Assembly: GCA_943370145.1 (NCBI GenBank)
Contig: CALRPY020000010.1
Location: 1-64,000 of the forward strand
DNA length: 64,000 nucleotides
Direction: 5' to 3'
From: Ga0077536 sp943370145
GTDB lineage: Bacteria > Pseudomonadota > Gammaproteobacteria > Ga0077536
Shown here: positions 53,156 through 63,080 of the stretch, one piece after another
Layout of the letters: every line of letters starts with the position of its first letter
Position numbering within the stretch: the first letter of the stretch is position 1
The notes under the pieces: model-generated
Seen by the model: only the letters and a program-made list of their open reading frames with translations
What the model was told of the DNA's origin: nothing
The model's database searches: none
Made by a program: the position numbers and the translations under genes

Positions 53156-56100
53156 TCAGGGCGTCTCGATCACCTGCCCAACCCGATCCCTCAACTCCTG
53201 CCCACACCGCGCAAACCCGAAGACCCTGCTCACCTGCTGAATCAACTCGTCCCGCCCAATCCGCACCGAGGCCTTCACCACCTGCTCGATGGCAAGCGCA
53301 ATCTCCGCGGGCGGCAGGCACTGCGCTTTTTGAAGCGTCGTTGACTCCACCTGCGCCCGGTTCCGCACGACGACCGGCGCATCACGCAGCTGCCAGAACG
53401 GCCCGTCGTGGCTGAGGGTGCTGCTGGCCGTGAGGCCGGCTTTCACGGCTTCCTGGATGCGGACGCCGGCACGTGAGAAGCCTGCCGCCCTGCTGACCCT
53501 GCGCCCGACCTCCTCTTCATGCACCGGCCCCTCCACCCGCACGATGCGCTCGACGATTCCGGTCATGACAGCGATGGGCCAGGTGTGCGGTTCGCCGGCT
53601 GTTCTGATGGTCTCGCGGAACTCTACGTAAGCAGGCGCGACGGGGTCCGTGTGCGCTGCCGCCTCGGTCGTTGGCGCTGGCGCCGGCGGTGCGGGCGGGT
53701 CTTCCTGCGCAGGTGGGGCTTCCGGCGGTTCCTTCGTCTCACCGGCAAGCCGCGCCCGCATTTCGATAAGCGCATCCAGCAGCTTCTGCTCCTGTTGCTG
53801 CCGGCGATGGAACCAGTCAGTGCTCCAGATGCGGTAGAGCTTCCAGCCGCGGGATTCCAGGATGGCCTGGCGCAGGCGGTCGCGGTCGCGCGCGGAGCGG
53901 GAGGAATGGTAGGTCGCGCCGTCGCATTCCACGCCGCAGAGATAGCGCTCCTGGATGTCCGGGTGGACCACGCCCAGGTCGATGAAGAAGCCGGCCATGC
54001 CCACCTGCGGATGGATCTCGTAGCCGTGCTGGCGCAGGAACATGGCGACGGATTCCTCGAACTCGCTGCCGTAGTCGCGCCGGGTGGTTTCGGGGACGTC
54101 GAAGTAGCCCTTCTCCGCGTACTGCAGGAATTCGCGGAAGGCCTGCACGCCGGCCTTGCCCGGCGCATCGCGCACGTCGTCCGCGGTGATGGACGAGAAC
54201 ACGGTGCAGCGCTCGCGCGCGCGGGAGATGAGCACGTTCAGGCGCCGTTCGCCGCCGGTCGCGCCCAGCGGGCCGAAGGCCTGCGTGAGGCGGCCGCTGG
54301 CGTCGCGGCCGTAGCCCACGGAGATGAAGATGACGTCGCGCTCGTCGCCCTGGATGGACTCCAGGTTCTTGATGAAGAAGTGATCCGGGCGGTCGCTCGC
54401 GAAGAAAGCGTCGAGATCCGGGTTTTCCTGCCGCTTCTGGTCGACCAGGTCGCGAATCGCGTCGCGCTGCTTCACCGAGAACGCGGCCACGCCCAGCGAC
54501 TTCTTGGGGTGCTCGCGGGCGAATTCCATCACCGCGTTCGCGATGAGTTCGGCCTCCAGCACGTTGCGTCCGCCGTCGGCGCCGCCGCGGGCGTAGCCGT
54601 TCGCGGGGCTGCGCACCATCGACACCCCCAGCCCGCCGCCGTAGCTCGTGCGCAGCGTCGACGGCGGCAGCAGGAGCTTGTTCTCGTAGAAGTTGCGGTT
54701 GGAAACGGCGATGAGGCCGGGATGCTGGCTGCGGTAATGCCAGCGCAGCATGGCCTGGTCGGGCAGGGTGATGTTCGACAGCGAGAGGATGCTCTCGATG
54801 TCGCCGATGGAGAATTCGTCCTGCTGGAGTTCGGCCTCGACCGAATCGTCGACGAGGCGGTTGAAGAAGTTGGTGGGCGGCAGCTGCTTGTCGTCGCCCA
54901 CGGTCACGATCTGCCGCGCGCGGGCGATGGCGCCCAGGGCGTCCTCCGGGCGCACCTGGCTCGCTTCGTCGATCAGCACGAGATCGAATTCGAGCTGGCC
55001 GGGCGGCAGATACTGCGCGACCGACAGCGGGCTCATCAGGAACACCGGCTTCAGCGCCTGCACGGCGTGGCCGGCCTCGCGCATCAGGCGGCGCACGCTG
55101 TAGTGGTTGCGCCGCTTGTTCATCTCCGCGCGAATCGTGCCCATCTCGCCGGCCGTGCCGGTGGGCCGCTTCGCGGCGTAGGTGGCCAGGATCTGCTGGG
55201 CGGCAACGGCCAGGCGCTGCCTGTCGAGTTCGCGGAAGGACGCCACCGTCTCGTCCAGCCGGTAGGCGTCCAGCTCGACGAGCTGCGGCAGCCGGGCTGA
55301 AATGCCGCCCCACACCCGTTCGTAGATTGCGATCTCCGCCTGCGGGCGCAGTGCTTCGGGCGGCAGGTCGCCATGCCAGATCCGCTGGTGGAACACCGTG
55401 CCCAGCCGCGGCGCCAGGCGTGCCAGCAGGTCGCGGGCGCCGGGCCAGTCGTTGTAGCGCGCGAGCGAGGTCTGCCACAGCGCCCACTGCGCGGCCTGCG
55501 CGGCGAGCGGCGCGGCGGCATGCGCGTCCGCAGGAATGCCGGTGACGTCCGCCAGCGCGCGGGCGCAGTCCGCGAGTTCGTCGAGCAGCGGCTGCAGGCG
55601 TTCGACGGCCTGCTGCGCCGCCGGCGTGCGGGCCAGCGCCAGCGCGAGCGCATGGTGTTCTTCCGTCACCGAGGCCAGCGGTGCGAGCCAGGCCAGCAGC
55701 GTGTCGATGGTGTCGGCGTCCGTGTCAAAACCGCGCCACAGCGGGCCCAGGTTCGTGAGCAGCGTCGGGTCCAGATCCGCCTGCAGGCGCTCGCGCGAGC
55801 TGGCGAGCAGCGCGTCGTCCAGCAGCTTCAGGCGGGCGGCGAAACCGCGCGGCAGCGGCGGCTGCGCCAGGCCCTTCAGCGCGGCGAGGCTGCGCCGGTA
55901 GGTGCCGTTGAGGAAGGAGAACAGGCCGCCGCCGGTGCTCGCGAAGCGCTGGCGCAGGTCCTGCAGATCGCTTTGCTCCCAGCCCGGCGCCAGCTGCGCG
56001 GACACCTGGGCGCGCGCTACACGGCACGCCGTGAGCCGTTGCCGCAGCGTCTCGAGCGCGGCGCCCTGGCGCGTGAGCGCGAAGCACGCGAGCACCTCCG

Positions 56101-57859
56101 CCGGCAGCGCCGGCTGGCGCCGCGCGATGGCGAGCAGATCGCCAAGGAAGCCGAGTTCAGCGGGCGCGCGCTCGGGCAGCGCGTCCGCCGCCAGTCGCAG
56201 CGGGCCGGCAATGGTGTCCAGGCACGCCAGCGCTTCGCGCAGGGCGGCGCTCGCGCGCTGCGTGATGCCCGCCAGGCGCTCGGCCGCGAACGGGCTCAGC
56301 GCCTGTCCGGTGGCGAGCCGCCAGGGGTGACGGTCCGGCACGCCGGAGCGGCGCAGACGCTCGGCCAGTTCGTCCAGTTCGGCGGTGAAGGCGGCGAGCT
56401 GCGCCTTGCCGTAGGCGGCGGCGTCCGGGATGTCGAAGTCCGGTGCGGGGATCCCTTCGCGGTGCAGGCGGCAGATTGCGCCCAGCACTTCGAAGGGCGT
56501 GAAGCCGGAGGGCGCCAGCGGCTCGTTGAGCTCGGCGGCGTGGGTGTTGAGTACGCGCTGACGCGCCTCGAGCTGGTCCAGCAGGCCTTCGGCCACGCCG
56601 TGCGTGTTCGGCAGATCCAGCGTCGCCTTCAGCTGCGCGTGCACGGCGGTCTTGGTCGCCTTGCGGCTGTGCAGTTCCAGGCAGAGCGGCCCCAGGCCCG
56701 CCTGGGTCAGGCGCCGGTGCACCACCTCCAGCGCCGCCATCTTCTCGGCGACGAAAAGGATGCGCTTGCCCTGCGCGATGGCGGCGGCGATGACGTTCGC
56801 GATGGTCTGCGACTTGCCCGTGCCCGGCGGGCCCTGGATGGTGAGATCACGCCCGGCCAGCACGGTCTGGATGGCCTCGGTCTGCGAGCTGTCCGCGTCC
56901 AGCACGTACACGAGATCGCGCGGCGTGAAGTGGTCGTCGATTTTCGCGTCCGGCGGGATCAGCGGCGGATTCTGCTCCGCGCGTGCGCTCGCCGGCGCCA
57001 GCAGCTTGCCGACCACCGCGTGCTGGTGCGGCGCCTTGCCCTGCGGCCAGTGCTTCGGGTCGAGATCCCGCCACAGCAGGAACTTGCTGAAGGAGAAGAA
57101 GCCGAGAAAGACCTCGTTCTCCAGCACCTCCCAGCGGGGATTCTGCGCAATGGCCTCGCGCACCGCGGCCATGTAGCTGCCCGGTGTCCAGCCCTCTTCT
57201 TCGGGAATGTCCGGCAGCGTCACGCCGTGCTGCTCGGCGAGGAAGAGCTTGAGCGAAACGTTGGTGAAGAGATCTTCGTCGCGAAGCTTCAAGCGGTAGC
57301 GGTTGCGCGCGCCTTCGCGCACCAGTTCCACCGGCAACAGCACGAGCGGCGCGTGGCGCGCGATATCCGAGGTCGGGCTCTCGTACCAGCGCAGGAAGCC
57401 CAGCGCGAGGTAGAGCACGTTCACGCCCTGCTCTTCCTCGTATTCGCGGGACTCGTAGTAGAGGCTCTTGAGCTTTGTTTCGAGGCTCTGCGCGGCCAGC
57501 CGCGTCTGCAGCGCGGTGTCGCTGGTGCGGGTGGCGTCGTCGAGGGGAAGGCTCGCGAGATAGTCGGGGGACTCGTCCTGCGCTTCGTTGGCGTCGTGCG
57601 GGACTTCCGGGTCCGGCACCGGCCGGAAGTCCATCGTCGCCTTCTTCGCCACCAGCACGCCGAACACCTGGTCGGCGCGTTCGCCGAAACAGCGCAGGCT
57701 GCGCGAGCGGCTCGATTCCAGCGCCGTGTTGATCAGGCGATTGCGCAGCGAGGTCTCGACGAGCTTCTTGCGGGCGTCGTCGATGCGCTGCCGGATGACT
57801 GCGTGGGACTGCGCGGCGTCGTCGGCTGGTGCCGGATCGCCTGAAACCGATGGAACCAT
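53156..57859 (-). CDS. DUF4011-helicase-Vsr/MTES_1575-DUF3320 defence-type protein
   Basis: A 1567-residue multidomain protein. N-terminal DUF4011 (about 20-300, DARKKLVETSLRNRLINT), an SF1 helicase split into AAA_11/AAA_12 with Walker A GPPGTGKSQT (343-352), Walker B VLIDEASQVRPEDAL and VIFISVGYGRDA; a restriction-like MTES_1575/Vsr/DUF559 domain from about 1300 (YLCGVECDGATYHSSRSARD, GWKLYRIWSTDWF); and C-terminal DUF3320 (about 1425-1560). The DUF4011-helicase-Vsr architecture has been reported in phage-defence contexts. It is GC-rich, so it belongs to the flank rather than to the dnd island. Confidence 0.87.
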   Translation of the reverse strand: MVPSVSGDPAPADDAAQSHAVIRQRIDDARKKLVETSLRNRLINTALESSRSRSLRCFGERADQVFGVLVAKKATMDFRPVPDPEVPHDANEAQDESPDYLASLPLDDATRTSDTALQTRLAAQSLETKLKSLYYESREYEEEQGVNVLYLALGFLRWYESPTSDIARHAPLVLLPVELVREGARNRYRLKLRDEDLFTNVSLKLFLAEQHGVTLPDIPEEEGWTPGSYMAAVREAIAQNPRWEVLENEVFLGFFSFSKFLLWRDLDPKHWPQGKAPHQHAVVGKLLAPASARAEQNPPLIPPDAKIDDHFTPRDLVYVLDADSSQTEAIQTVLAGRDLTIQGPPGTGKSQTIANVIAAAIAQGKRILFVAEKMAALEVVHRRLTQAGLGPLCLELHSRKATKTAVHAQLKATLDLPNTHGVAEGLLDQLEARQRVLNTHAAELNEPLAPSGFTPFEVLGAICRLHREGIPAPDFDIPDAAAYGKAQLAAFTAELDELAERLRRSGVPDRHPWRLATGQALSPFAAERLAGITQRASAALREALACLDTIAGPLRLAADALPERAPAELGFLGDLLAIARRQPALPAEVLACFALTRQGAALETLRQRLTACRVARAQVSAQLAPGWEQSDLQDLRQRFASTGGGLFSFLNGTYRRSLAALKGLAQPPLPRGFAARLKLLDDALLASSRERLQADLDPTLLTNLGPLWRGFDTDADTIDTLLAWLAPLASVTEEHHALALALARTPAAQQAVERLQPLLDELADCARALADVTGIPADAHAAAPLAAQAAQWALWQTSLARYNDWPGARDLLARLAPRLGTVFHQRIWHGDLPPEALRPQAEIAIYERVWGGISARLPQLVELDAYRLDETVASFRELDRQRLAVAAQQILATYAAKRPTGTAGEMGTIRAEMNKRRNHYSVRRLMREAGHAVQALKPVFLMSPLSVAQYLPPGQLEFDLVLIDEASQVRPEDALGAIARARQIVTVGDDKQLPPTNFFNRLVDDSVEAELQQDEFSIGDIESILSLSNITLPDQAMLRWHYRSQHPGLIAVSNRNFYENKLLLPPSTLRTSYGGGLGVSMVRSPANGYARGGADGGRNVLEAELIANAVMEFAREHPKKSLGVAAFSVKQRDAIRDLVDQKRQENPDLDAFFASDRPDHFFIKNLESIQGDERDVIFISVGYGRDASGRLTQAFGPLGATGGERRLNVLISRARERCTVFSSITADDVRDAPGKAGVQAFREFLQYAEKGYFDVPETTRRDYGSEFEESVAMFLRQHGYEIHPQVGMAGFFIDLGVVHPDIQERYLCGVECDGATYHSSRSARDRDRLRQAILESRGWKLYRIWSTDWFHRRQQQEQKLLDALIEMRARLAGETKEPPEAPPAQEDPPAPPAPAPTTEAAAHTDPVAPAYVEFRETIRTAGEPHTWPIAVMTGIVERIVRVEGPVHEEEVGRRVSRAAGFSRAGVRIQEAVKAGLTASSTLSHDGPFWQLRDAPVVVRNRAQVESTTLQKAQCLPPAEIALAIEQVVKASVRIGRDELIQQVSRVFGFARCGQELRDRVGQVIETP

Positions 57860-58161
57860 TAATTGTTTTTTTGGTTTTTTTTTCTCGCGAGCGTTCGAGT
57901 CTAGGGCGCAGGCGCAGGCTTGTCAGTTCGATGTGGGCGTTACTTTGCAAGGCATCGTGACGGGTTTTCGGGGTGCCCGTTCGTTGCTGTATACAGCGAG
58001 GCGTTGCGTGTGCGGATGGTGTTCAAGACCTTGCACAAATCGGCGTCACGCGCGGCACTTTGCGCGTGTTTGATTCACCCTTTTGGGGGAAGACCGCATT
58101 CCGTGCTGTACACAATTGCGGGAACGGAATTGGAAAAGAGAGAAAATGGGTCCGGAAAAGC

Positions 58162-58217
58162 GAAAAGGGGTCAGATTTATTTTTCGATGTTTCGAAAAAT
58201 AAATCTGACCCCTTTTC
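58162..58217. repeat. Inverted repeat, GGGGTCAGATTTATTT type
   Basis: Arms of 26 bp at 58162-58187 (GAAAAGGGGTCAGATTTATT...) and 58192-58217, 4-nt loop. It lies between the helicase start and the retron RNA. The rest of 57860-58321 has no gene I can support. Confidence 0.9.
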
Positions 58218-58321
58218 TCTCAGGCTCATCGATTGAGTCAGTGCCTGGCGCAGACTGCACTCGCTCCCGCTCATGGCCTCGCGCCGCGTCGGGTGGGGGC
58301 GGGCCCCACAGGCCCGGACAT

Positions 58322-58555
58322 GGCGCGGGTTCGCTTCTGGCAGATACGCCGCGGTGATTCGCCGCGGCAGCAGTCAAGCCGGTGATACGTCACCGGATGG
58401 CAATGACTCTCAGCGCACGGTGGGGAGACGGCGCCTTCCCGCACCGACGCTGAGTCGACTCGTAGAGTCCACGGTGCGGGACGGCGCCTTCTCCCCACCG
58501 TGCGCCTACAGTGATTGCCACCGATCTCAGGTGGATGGCAGAAGCGGCCCGCGCC
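58322..58555 (+). ncRNA. Candidate retron msr-msd RNA
   Basis: Outer a1/a2 pairing: 58322-58339 with 58539-58555, 16 Watson-Crick pairs plus one G-U and one bulge (GGCGCGGG with CCCGCGCC; CGCTTCTG with CAGAAGCG). Inside, hairpin 58348-58368 (GCCGCGG/CCGCGGC) and hairpin 58379-58396 (CCGGTGA, loop TACG, TCACCGG) would be msr stems, and a long hairpin 58396-58446/58472-58522 (51-nt arms, about 8 mismatches, loop 25 nt) would be the msd. The order a1, two stems, long stem, a2 and length of about 234 nt are those of retron RNAs. It ends 31 bp before the first gene of the retron operon. The branching G was not assigned. Confidence 0.8.
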
Positions 58556-58586
58556 TTTCTTTTGCGCAAGCACAGGGAGACCCGGC

Positions 58587-61424
58587 ATGACGGACACCAC
58601 GCGTCTCGAACTCCTCTGCGCGGCCCGCCTCGTGGGCCCGGGCCACTCGCGCTGGACGAAGACCTACCTGGACATCAGCGCGCTCTCACGCAACGGCGAC
58701 ATCGAGGTGGCGGCGCGCCTGTATGGCGACGGCTACGAGGTGCGCGGCGTGTCCTGGTCCTTCAGCCGGAAAGCACAGAACGAGCTCGAGGCGCTCGCCC
58801 TGGTGCGGCAGATCGCGGAGCGGCCGGCGGAGGCACTGGCGCTGGGCCGGTTCAGCGGCCCCGAAAACCTCTGCGACCTGCTGCGCGGCCGGGTGGCGGA
58901 CCTGGGCATGGCGTCGTTGCTGGACACCACACGGGGCGCGGCCGAACTCGCAAGCGGCGAAGTCGGCATCGGGCTAGGCCGGCACCTTGTCGCGGAGCTC
59001 GAGCGTGGCGCGGCACTCACCCCGGCGCTGCTCGAAGGTATTGCGCATTATTTCTCGCTCGCGCCGTTCGTCTTCGGCTACTGGGCGCCGTTCAAGCGGC
59101 TGGTGAAGTTGCTCGAATCGGAGACCGCCGCGCTCACGGTGCTGCCGGTGGCGCTGGCCCGCATCGACGGGGCGTTGCGCCTCGCCCCGAAGGGTCCCAA
59201 AGCCCCGGATCTCCGCTCGCTGATAGTCCATCGGCAAGGCGAGATCGCAAGCCCGGAAACCCTTGCCTACCTCGCGCGCCGGGGTCGCCGCTGGCTGCGG
59301 CGCCTGGGGCAGGGCGATCCGGCAGCGTACGTGCGGGCGGCGGAAGCCTTTCTCACCGCTGCGGACTACCCGGCAGCCCACGCGCGGGCGTCGAGCCGGT
59401 TGATGCTCGCCGAGCTGATCTACGGCAGCATCGCCAAGGACACCGGCCACGGCCGCGGCGGCGTTTCACTGCCCATCATGGAATCGCGGATGGGGCGCCG
59501 CGCGGATCGTTACCCTGAAGCCTGGAACGCCCAGCCCGACGCGGTGCGCCGCCTCTGGCAGCGCACCGCCCACGAACCCGAAATCCAGGCCTGGGCCTTC
59601 AACGTGCTGCGCGACTGCCACCACGCGGTGCCCGCGCTGCGCGGTGCAGCGCTTGAGCTCGCGTTGCTCAGCCCGGCCGCGCAGGTGCGCGCGCAGGCCT
59701 GCGAACAGATCGCGGAAAATCCGGCACCGCTCTTCGCGCTCGGCGCAGGGAGCATCGTCGCGTTCCTGTCCTTCAGCACGGCACGGCAATTCGCTGCGGT
59801 TCGACCGGCCCTCGAGGCGCGTGCGACGGACAAGGCCGTGTGCGATGCGGTGCTTCAGGTGCTCAGCGTGCGCGGCTTACCCGAACTGCGGCGCGGCATG
59901 GATCTCTCCATCGACTCGCGCACCGGCACGCTGCTGCAGTTCGCGCTGCGCAGCCTGGGCCCGCGGTTGAACGCGGCGGAAACCTACCTGATCGCGCAGC
60001 ACGTCGGCCGCAGCACAGGGTTCAAGCCGCTGCGCCTGTGGCGGGAAACGCTGGCCGGGCTGCCGTTGAAAGTCCTCATCGAGCTGCGTCTGCGGCTGCC
60101 GGATTTGCCGGCGGCCGTCGTGCGCGTGATCGATACCGCGTGCCTGGACAACGCGCACGGCGCGGCCGGGGAACCCCATGCCGCATATGCGCTGCTGTCG
60201 AGCCCGGCGGCGGCGCTGCGCGCACTCGGCTGGTCGATGCTCGCCAACGCGGGCAACTCGGCAATCGAGCGGGCCTGGTCGAGTCTCATCGAGCACGCCG
60301 ATACGCCGGCCGGCCTCGCCTGCCTGCGCGAGGCGCTCGGCGGGCGGCGCGGCGATGACCGCCTCGCGCGGCTCCTCGAGTGTGACGGTTCCGCCGCACT
60401 GCTGGCCGGGCTCGCACTCGCGATCGGCGCGCAAGATCCGCAACTCGTCGCCAGGTTGTCGCGGCAGCTGGCGACGAAGCGGGACTCCGCGCTCACGGTG
60501 CAAACCCTCGCCCAGCTGGCCGAGGGTGTCGGCGAAACCGAACGCGCGCCCTGGGCGAGACTGCTGTGGCACTGCGCGAAGGTCGACCCGGACCTGCCGT
60601 CTGCACTCTGGTCTTCGATTACGGCGGAAACGTCGCCGACACTTCAATCGCTGTGCCTGGCGTCGCCAGCACTCACCCGCCTGGTGCTGGGGTCGGTGGA
60701 ACCCGGCTCACTGTCGATCGGCGGCACCGGTGTGGCGGCGAAGGTGGAGCTTGCACTGCGCGCGGCGCCCTCAAGACTTTACCGGGATGCCGGCTTTGCC
60801 CTCGCCTGCGCCGCCTGTCCGCATCCTTCGCTGCAGGCGTTCGCGCTGGCACGGCTCCATTCGCGACAGCTGATTGCCCCGCTGTATCTGGCGCTCGCCG
60901 AGAGCGGCCTGCCGGCGCCCCTCGCCACGGCGGAGCGCTACGTGAGCGCCCTGCGCGACCCGGCCGCACTGACCGCCGCCGTGATTGCGCTTTGCGACAG
61001 CGGCACCCGTCCGGCGCGCACCCTGGGCCTTGCGCTCATCGAGCGCTGCGCGGCACGCCTCGACTGGCACGCGCTTCTGAACGCGCTCGCCGAGCACACC
61101 GCGCCGGACATCGTCGCGCTGGTTGCGCGGCGCGCCGCGGAGTCCGGCGCGCTACGCCGCGACACGCGCGCCCGTTTCGAAGGGCGGGTGCTGAAGACCC
61201 GCCGCGTCGGGCGGCGCGCCAAGGAACTCGTGAAGCAGCGCCTCGAGACCGGCTCCGCACACACGGGCAATCCCGGCATCCTTGACGACCCGCAGATCGA
61301 CGCGCTGCTCGCGCTCGCGCGCGGCAGCACGCTGCGCGACCGCGACTGGGCGCTGCGACGCCTTGCGCAGCTCGCCGTGGAAGGCCACCCGATTCCCGAA
61401 CTCACGATCAGCCGCACCACCTAG
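58587..61424 (+). CDS. ARM/HEAT-like solenoid protein of a type XIII retron
   Basis: A 945-residue Leu/Ala-rich helical protein from ATG 58587 with CAGGGA upstream. I see no enzyme motif; the repeated helix pairs (for example VLPVALARIDGALRLAP, ALELALLSPAAQVRAQACEQ and AFALACAACPHPSLQAFALA) suggest an alpha-solenoid. Gene order solenoid, WH-SWIM, retron RT matches what is known as the type XIII retron. It would be an effector or scaffold part. It starts directly after the msr-msd RNA and is followed after 9 bp by the SWIM gene. Confidence 0.7.
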   Translation: MTDTTRLELLCAARLVGPGHSRWTKTYLDISALSRNGDIEVAARLYGDGYEVRGVSWSFSRKAQNELEALALVRQIAERPAEALALGRFSGPENLCDLLRGRVADLGMASLLDTTRGAAELASGEVGIGLGRHLVAELERGAALTPALLEGIAHYFSLAPFVFGYWAPFKRLVKLLESETAALTVLPVALARIDGALRLAPKGPKAPDLRSLIVHRQGEIASPETLAYLARRGRRWLRRLGQGDPAAYVRAAEAFLTAADYPAAHARASSRLMLAELIYGSIAKDTGHGRGGVSLPIMESRMGRRADRYPEAWNAQPDAVRRLWQRTAHEPEIQAWAFNVLRDCHHAVPALRGAALELALLSPAAQVRAQACEQIAENPAPLFALGAGSIVAFLSFSTARQFAAVRPALEARATDKAVCDAVLQVLSVRGLPELRRGMDLSIDSRTGTLLQFALRSLGPRLNAAETYLIAQHVGRSTGFKPLRLWRETLAGLPLKVLIELRLRLPDLPAAVVRVIDTACLDNAHGAAGEPHAAYALLSSPAAALRALGWSMLANAGNSAIERAWSSLIEHADTPAGLACLREALGGRRGDDRLARLLECDGSAALLAGLALAIGAQDPQLVARLSRQLATKRDSALTVQTLAQLAEGVGETERAPWARLLWHCAKVDPDLPSALWSSITAETSPTLQSLCLASPALTRLVLGSVEPGSLSIGGTGVAAKVELALRAAPSRLYRDAGFALACAACPHPSLQAFALARLHSRQLIAPLYLALAESGLPAPLATAERYVSALRDPAALTAAVIALCDSGTRPARTLGLALIERCAARLDWHALLNALAEHTAPDIVALVARRAAESGALRRDTRARFEGRVLKTRRVGRRAKELVKQRLETGSAHTGNPGILDDPQIDALLALARGSTLRDRDWALRRLAQLAVEGHPIPELTISRTT

Positions 61425-61433
61425 GAGAACGCC

Positions 61434-63080
61434 ATGGCGACACACATCGCACGCTATGCGAAACCCGAGGCCGCGCCCGCGACGGCGAACGGTCACCTCA
61501 CGCTGCTGACGGATCAGTCTCGCGACGCCGTGTTCCTGCGCGGCCGCGTGCGCTGCGGGTCCGCCTTCGCCGGCGCGATGCTCGCGCTGGGGCGCGTGGT
61601 GCAACTCGCGGCCACCGGCACCGCGAAGGACCACAGCGCCTATCAGGCGTGGGTCGAGGGGCAGTACCTGCGGGAGATCGGCGCCACACGGGCGCGGCGC
61701 GCGGCCCGCCTGCCCTCGCTGCGCAAGGAAGCCGCGGCGCTGGCGAGCGAAATCGACGCACTTTCCAGCGAGATCCGCCGCGCGTTTCACGCCCTGGAAC
61801 GGCGCGAGGACATCCAGCGTTTCTACGACTGGTTGTGGACCCATAACCGCAATGCGTGGTACCGCATCGACCCCATCGTCAGCGTGCAGCACGACGCCAC
61901 CTTCTTCGAAGGCTTCTCCCTCGACGAATCCGTCTATGCCCGCGTCCGATTGCCGCACGAAGCACTGGCAGACGCCGCGCCCATCCTGCCCGGCACCACG
62001 AACATCGACTTCAGCGTCGGTCTAGAGCGCGAGTTCGCGCGCATCCGCAGCTACCGGCCGCTGGAGCTCACGGTCGGCGCGGAGTCCGTGCGCGTGGAAA
62101 GCGCGGCGGGCGGCGTGGAAGAGCGCAAGATAGACCTGCCGGACTCCTGGGTGCGCGGGCTTGTCGAAGTGCAGTCCGCGCTGATGCTCGCGCCGGTGAC
62201 GCTCAGACTGGCACCGTCTTTCGTCGCCGAAATCATCGCCCGGCTCGAGGCCGAACGCGAAAAGCACGGTCCGCGCTCGCTGCGCTTCCGGCTGACGCCG
62301 GGCGAGCCGGTGGCGGTTGAGATCGAACCCTTCGGCACGGTGCTGGTGGATCGCGGAAGCCGCTACGCGGGTGAACGCGCGCAGGAGATCCGCGTGTGGG
62401 GCCGGCGCCGCCTGGGGGTGTTGCGCGATCTGCTGCCGGACGCCACCGCGCTGGAAGTTCGCCTGCTGGGTTCGGGTATGCCGTCGTTCTGGACGCTGCA
62501 CGTGAACGAAGTGGAACTCACCGTCGGGCTCTCCGGCTGGACCGCGCTCGACTGGGCCGGGCGCGCGCGCTTCGGTGCGCTCGTGCCGACGTCGAGCGTG
62601 CCGGACCAGCTGCTGATCCGCGCGGCAGCCCTGCTCAAGTCCGCTGGCCGGATGGGCGCGCCGGCGCTGGCTGCCGCGGCCGACGCCGAGCTGCCGGCTG
62701 CGCGCGGCGCGCTGCAGAAGCTCTGCCTGTTGGGCAAGGCGATGTACGACCCGATGGCTGGCGATTTTCGCTGGCGGGAGCTCTATCCAGAGTTCGACCC
62801 CGGGCGGCTCGACACGCCCGCGCGGGAAGAGCGCGCAGGCATCGCGCTGCACGCCGCCAGCGCCGTGCGCGTGGAGGGAGAGTCGGTCGCTGATGGCGTC
62901 CTCACGCGTACCGCGACGGTGGAAGACACGAGCCCGCGGCACGTGCTGCTCGAAACCGATACAGACAACCGCGTGCGCTACGCGGAATGCAGCTGCGGGT
63001 ACTTCCGGGCGAACAAACTGCGCCAGGGTCCGTGCCGCCACCTCGTGGCGCTGTCGCTCGTCGGGGCGCGCGCGCCGTGA
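61434..63080 (+). CDS. Winged-helix/SWIM zinc-finger protein of the retron
   Basis: A 548-residue protein. The C-terminus has a SWIM zinc finger: C519, C521, C534, H536 (CSCGYF...GPCRHL, CxCx12CxH). Before it, about 415-470 (LLIRAAALLKSAGRMGAPAL, ALQKLCLLGKAMYD) fits a winged helix. The N-terminal 400 residues are unassigned. The AGGAG ribosome site overlaps the stop of the solenoid gene and the end overlaps the RT start by GTGA, so all three are translated together. SWIM domains bind DNA or protein. Confidence 0.85.
   Translation: MATHIARYAKPEAAPATANGHLTLLTDQSRDAVFLRGRVRCGSAFAGAMLALGRVVQLAATGTAKDHSAYQAWVEGQYLREIGATRARRAARLPSLRKEAAALASEIDALSSEIRRAFHALERREDIQRFYDWLWTHNRNAWYRIDPIVSVQHDATFFEGFSLDESVYARVRLPHEALADAAPILPGTTNIDFSVGLEREFARIRSYRPLELTVGAESVRVESAAGGVEERKIDLPDSWVRGLVEVQSALMLAPVTLRLAPSFVAEIIARLEAEREKHGPRSLRFRLTPGEPVAVEIEPFGTVLVDRGSRYAGERAQEIRVWGRRRLGVLRDLLPDATALEVRLLGSGMPSFWTLHVNEVELTVGLSGWTALDWAGRARFGALVPTSSVPDQLLIRAAALLKSAGRMGAPALAAAADAELPAARGALQKLCLLGKAMYDPMAGDFRWRELYPEFDPGRLDTPAREERAGIALHAASAVRVEGESVADGVLTRTATVEDTSPRHVLLETDTDNRVRYAECSCGYFRANKLRQGPCRHLVALSLVGARAP

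Noticed and set aside
53519..57844. Plus-strand frames of 593 and 823 codons opposite the large helicase
   Set aside because: Antisense shadows; the minus strand carries all helicase and nuclease motifs.
58396..58522. Long hairpin as a simple terminator or MITE
   Set aside because: No T-run follows it, and it lies within the a1/a2 pairing directly upstream of a retron operon, which fits an msd better.
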